Assembly (NCBI GenBank): GCA_021793935.1
Contig: JAJYRV010000091.1
Location: 1 to 7,502, forward strand
DNA length: 7,502 nt
Direction: 5' to 3'
From: Actinomycetes bacterium
GTDB taxonomy: Bacteria > Actinomycetota > Actinomycetes > Actinomycetales > Beutenbergiaceae
Below the pieces are notes generated by a model. That model had not been told where the DNA came from. It made no database searches and saw nothing but the letters and a program-made list of their open reading frames with translations. A program made the translations under genes and the position numbers. Below are positions 5,533-7,502 of this stretch, in pieces (the first letter of the stretch is position 1; each line of letters starts with the position of its first letter).

Positions 5533-7083
5533 ATGTCTGACCGCCAGCCCGTGCGCCGCGCGCTCGTCTCCGTCTACGACAAGACCGGCCTCATCGAGCT
5601 CGTGACCGCCCTGCATGATCGTGGCGTAGAGATCGTTTCCACCGGTTCCACCGCCGCACGGATCGCGGAGGCGGGTGTACCCGTGACCGGGGTGGAGGCC
5701 GTGACCGGCTTCCCCGAATGCTTGGAGGGGCGGGTGAAGACCCTCCACCCCCGGATCCACGCAGGAATCCTCGCCGATCGGCGTAAGGACTCGCACGTCG
5801 CGGAACTCACCGACCTCGAGGTAGCGGCGTTCGACCTCGTCGTGGTGAATCTCTACCCGTTCACCGACACGGTGGCCTCGGGCGCCGACGCGGATGAGTG
5901 CATCGAGCAGATCGACATCGGTGGGCCGACCATGGTGCGCGCCGCGGCAAAGAACCATCCCTCGGTCGCCGTTGTCGTTGACCCGGAAGTTTACGACGAC
6001 GTCGCCGCCGCTGTGCAACGTGGAGGGTTCACCCTCGCCGAACGGCAACAGCTGGCGGTTGCCGCGTTTCGGCACACCGCATCCTACGACGTCGCCGTCG
6101 CGACGTGGATGGCCGAGGAGGTGTCCCCGGACGAATCGGGCTTCCCCGAGTGGCTGGGCAAGACCTGGAATCGCAGCGCAGTGCTTCGATATGGCGAGAA
6201 TCCCCACCAGCGGGCCGCGCTGTACATCGGCGAGGGGGAGGAGAGCCTCGCCGGCGCGAAGCAACTGCACGGAAAGGAAATGAGCTACAACAACTTTGTT
6301 GACGCCGACGCCGCCTGGCGCGCCGCGCACGACCACGGCGAGCAGCCCACGGTCTCGGTGATCAAACACGCGAACCCGTGCGGAATCGCCGTCGGAGAAT
6401 CGATCGCCGACGCGCATGCGAAGGCACACGCGACGGATCCGGTTTCGGCCTTCGGCGGGGTGATCGCGGCGAACCAGACGGTGACGGAAGAGATGGCCCG
6501 GCAGGTGGCTGAGGTGTTCACCGAGGTGATCCTCGCGCCCGGCTACGAATCCGGCGCGCTGGAGGTGCTCACCGGCAAGAAGAACATCCGGATCCTCACC
6601 CTGGAGGGCGCGCCCGTGGCCGGGGATCTGCGCGAGATCTCCGGAGGAGTGCTCGCCCAAGATGTCGACCTCCTCGACGCCGACGGCGACGACCCCCGCA
6701 CGTGGACACTCGCCGCAGGGGAGGCGGCAGATGAAACGACGCTCGCCGATCTCGCTTTCGCCTGGCGGGCAGTGCGCTCGGTGAAATCGAATGCGATCCT
6801 GCTCGCGAATGACCGGGCGGCCGTTGGGGTCGGGATGGGGCAGGTGAACCGGGTGGACTCCTGCCGGCTCGCGGTTTCCCGCGCCGGAGATCGGGCGCGG
6901 GGCGCGGTCGCTGCCTCCGACGCGTTCTTCCCGTTCGCCGATGGGTTGCAAACGCTCATCGACGGCGGGGTGCGTGCGATCGTGCAGCCCGGGGGATCGG
7001 TTCGCGATGAGGAGGTCATCGCGGCGGCCCGGGAAGCAGGCGTGACGATGTACTTCACCGGCACCCGACACTTCGCGCACTGA
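5533..7083 (+). CDS. purH: Bifunctional AICAR formyltransferase / IMP cyclohydrolase
   Basis: PurH carries out the last two steps of IMP synthesis: formylation of AICAR (ZMP) with 10-formyl-tetrahydrofolate, then ring closure. The 516-residue product is full length (E. coli 529). The N-terminal cyclohydrolase (about 1-195) shows [33 protein letters not shown] (65-80), VNLYPF and [15 protein letters not shown] (127-141). The transformylase domain shows RYGENPHQ (219-226), [16 protein letters not shown], the catalytic Lys278-His279 in [32 protein letters not shown] and FPFADG, and the typical ending [10 protein letters not shown]. Start is ATG 5533 with GGAG 7 nt upstream. A ZTP riboswitch occupies its leader, so expression should rise when its own substrate accumulates. 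A DUF1648-type gene follows 57 bp downstream with no terminator between, so read-through is likely. Confidence 0.98.
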   Translation: MSDRQPVRRALVSVYDKTGLIELVTALHDRGVEIVSTGSTAARIAEAGVPVTGVEAVTGFPECLEGRVKTLHPRIHAGILADRRKDSHVAELTDLEVAAFDLVVVNLYPFTDTVASGADADECIEQIDIGGPTMVRAAAKNHPSVAVVVDPEVYDDVAAAVQRGGFTLAERQQLAVAAFRHTASYDVAVATWMAEEVSPDESGFPEWLGKTWNRSAVLRYGENPHQRAALYIGEGEESLAGAKQLHGKEMSYNNFVDADAAWRAAHDHGEQPTVSVIKHANPCGIAVGESIADAHAKAHATDPVSAFGGVIAANQTVTEEMARQVAEVFTEVILAPGYESGALEVLTGKKNIRILTLEGAPVAGDLREISGGVLAQDVDLLDADGDDPRTWTLAAGEAADETTLADLAFAWRAVRSVKSNAILLANDRAAVGVGMGQVNRVDSCRLAVSRAGDRARGAVAASDAFFPFADGLQTLIDGGVRAIVQPGGSVRDEEVIAAAREAGVTMYFTGTRHFAH

Positions 7084-7140
7084 CACGCGTCACGGTTTGC
7101 CGGCGCGGGTAACCGGAGGGTGGAGCTGAGGAAGGAAGTC

Positions 7141-7502
7141 ATGTCGACGTGGAGGGAACGCGCAGCCCAGGAGCAACGGGCGGCTGCGCAGGCCGCCGAC
7201 GCGGACAGAGAACCTGCCAGTGTGCTCCCGAAAGCTGCGCTCACGTTGGCGGTGCTCGTCTGGGGCGCGACCTTCCTATTGGCCGTGTTTGTTCTCCCTG
7301 ACCACGTGCCCACCCACTGGTCGGGGAGTTCAGATAGCGACGGACTCGTTCGGGCAGATGGGTGGTTGAGCAAACCGGGCGCGCTGGCTTTCATGGCGCT
7401 CACGTTCGTGGGCGTGACGCCCCTCATGCTGGTGTCGAGGCTCGTGATCAAAGCACCGGCATCGATCAACATCTCGAATAAGGACTGGTGGACCGCGCAG
7501 GG
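7141..7502 (+). CDS. DUF1648-type membrane protein (partial, continues off the right edge)
   Basis: ATG 7141 follows a strong ribosome-binding site (AGGAAGGA, 4 nt spacer) and opens a frame of 120 codons to the window edge. Residues 1-29 are charged and Ala/Gln-rich, probably cytoplasmic. A membrane helix follows (about 31-52), then LPDHVPTHWSGSSDSDG and a WLSKPG motif (75-80), then a second helix (about 81-98). The Pro-Asp-x-(I/V)-Pro-x-His-Trp...Gly...K pattern between two helices is the DUF1648 signature, also found at the N-terminus of SdpI-like immunity proteins; many stand-alone members have no known role. Without the C-terminus I cannot tell which subtype this is. The position 57 bp after purH and the lack of an obvious terminator suggest it may share the purH transcript. 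Confidence 0.8.
   Translation, partial: MSTWRERAAQEQRAAAQAADADREPASVLPKAALTLAVLVWGATFLLAVFVLPDHVPTHWSGSSDSDGLVRADGWLSKPGALAFMALTFVGVTPLMLVSRLVIKAPASINISNKDWWTAQ

Noticed and set aside
5278..7086. A 602-codon minus-strand open frame covering purH
   Set aside because: It lies antisense to a clear full-length purH and has the His/Arg/Gly-rich composition of a GC-rich shadow frame. No family motif is visible. Its apparent start and length follow from codon bias on the other strand.

Overview
This window looks like chromosomal DNA from a high-GC Gram-positive bacterium (Actinomycetota). The evidence is the GC-rich codon use, frequent GTG starts, a leaderless-looking purN, a PurN sequence of actinobacterial type, and a surface protein anchored by an LPXTG signal. 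A sialidase-bearing commensal or pathogen of the Actinomyces/Trueperella kind would fit. That genus-level placement is inference, not something the sequence proves.

Layout. (1) 1-187, minus strand: the proline-rich N-terminus of an unidentified protein that runs off the left edge. (2) 288-2029, plus strand: purN (GAR transformylase), followed 14 bp later by a six-helix FUSC-type membrane protein, probably one transcription unit. (3) 2037-2067: a perfect 14-bp hairpin between two convergent genes. (4) 2090-5275, minus strand: a 1061-residue secreted, sortase-anchored exo-alpha-sialidase with a full set of catalytic residues, a CBM32-like domain, stalk modules and an acidic wall spacer. (5) 5276-5532: a dense divergent control region. 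The sialidase side carries a -10 box and two palindromes. The purH side carries a promoter, a complete ZTP (ZMP, pfl-motif) riboswitch and a possible structure that hides the purH ribosome-binding site. (6) 5533-7083: full-length purH. (7) 7141-7502: the start of a DUF1648-type membrane protein that runs off the right edge.

How it fits together. PurN and PurH are the two purine enzymes that commonly use 10-formyl-tetrahydrofolate. The riboswitch senses ZMP/ZTP, the substrate (and its triphosphate) that accumulates when PurH is starved of formyl-folate, so purH has a direct metabolite feedback. purN and purH are adjacent in many actinobacteria (for example Rv0956-Rv0957 in Mycobacterium tuberculosis). 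Here about 4.6 kb containing a membrane protein and a host-glycan-cleaving sialidase lies between them. I found no wholly new system. The most interesting parts are the riboswitch with its possible translational platform, the palindromes in the sialidase promoter, and the split purine locus.
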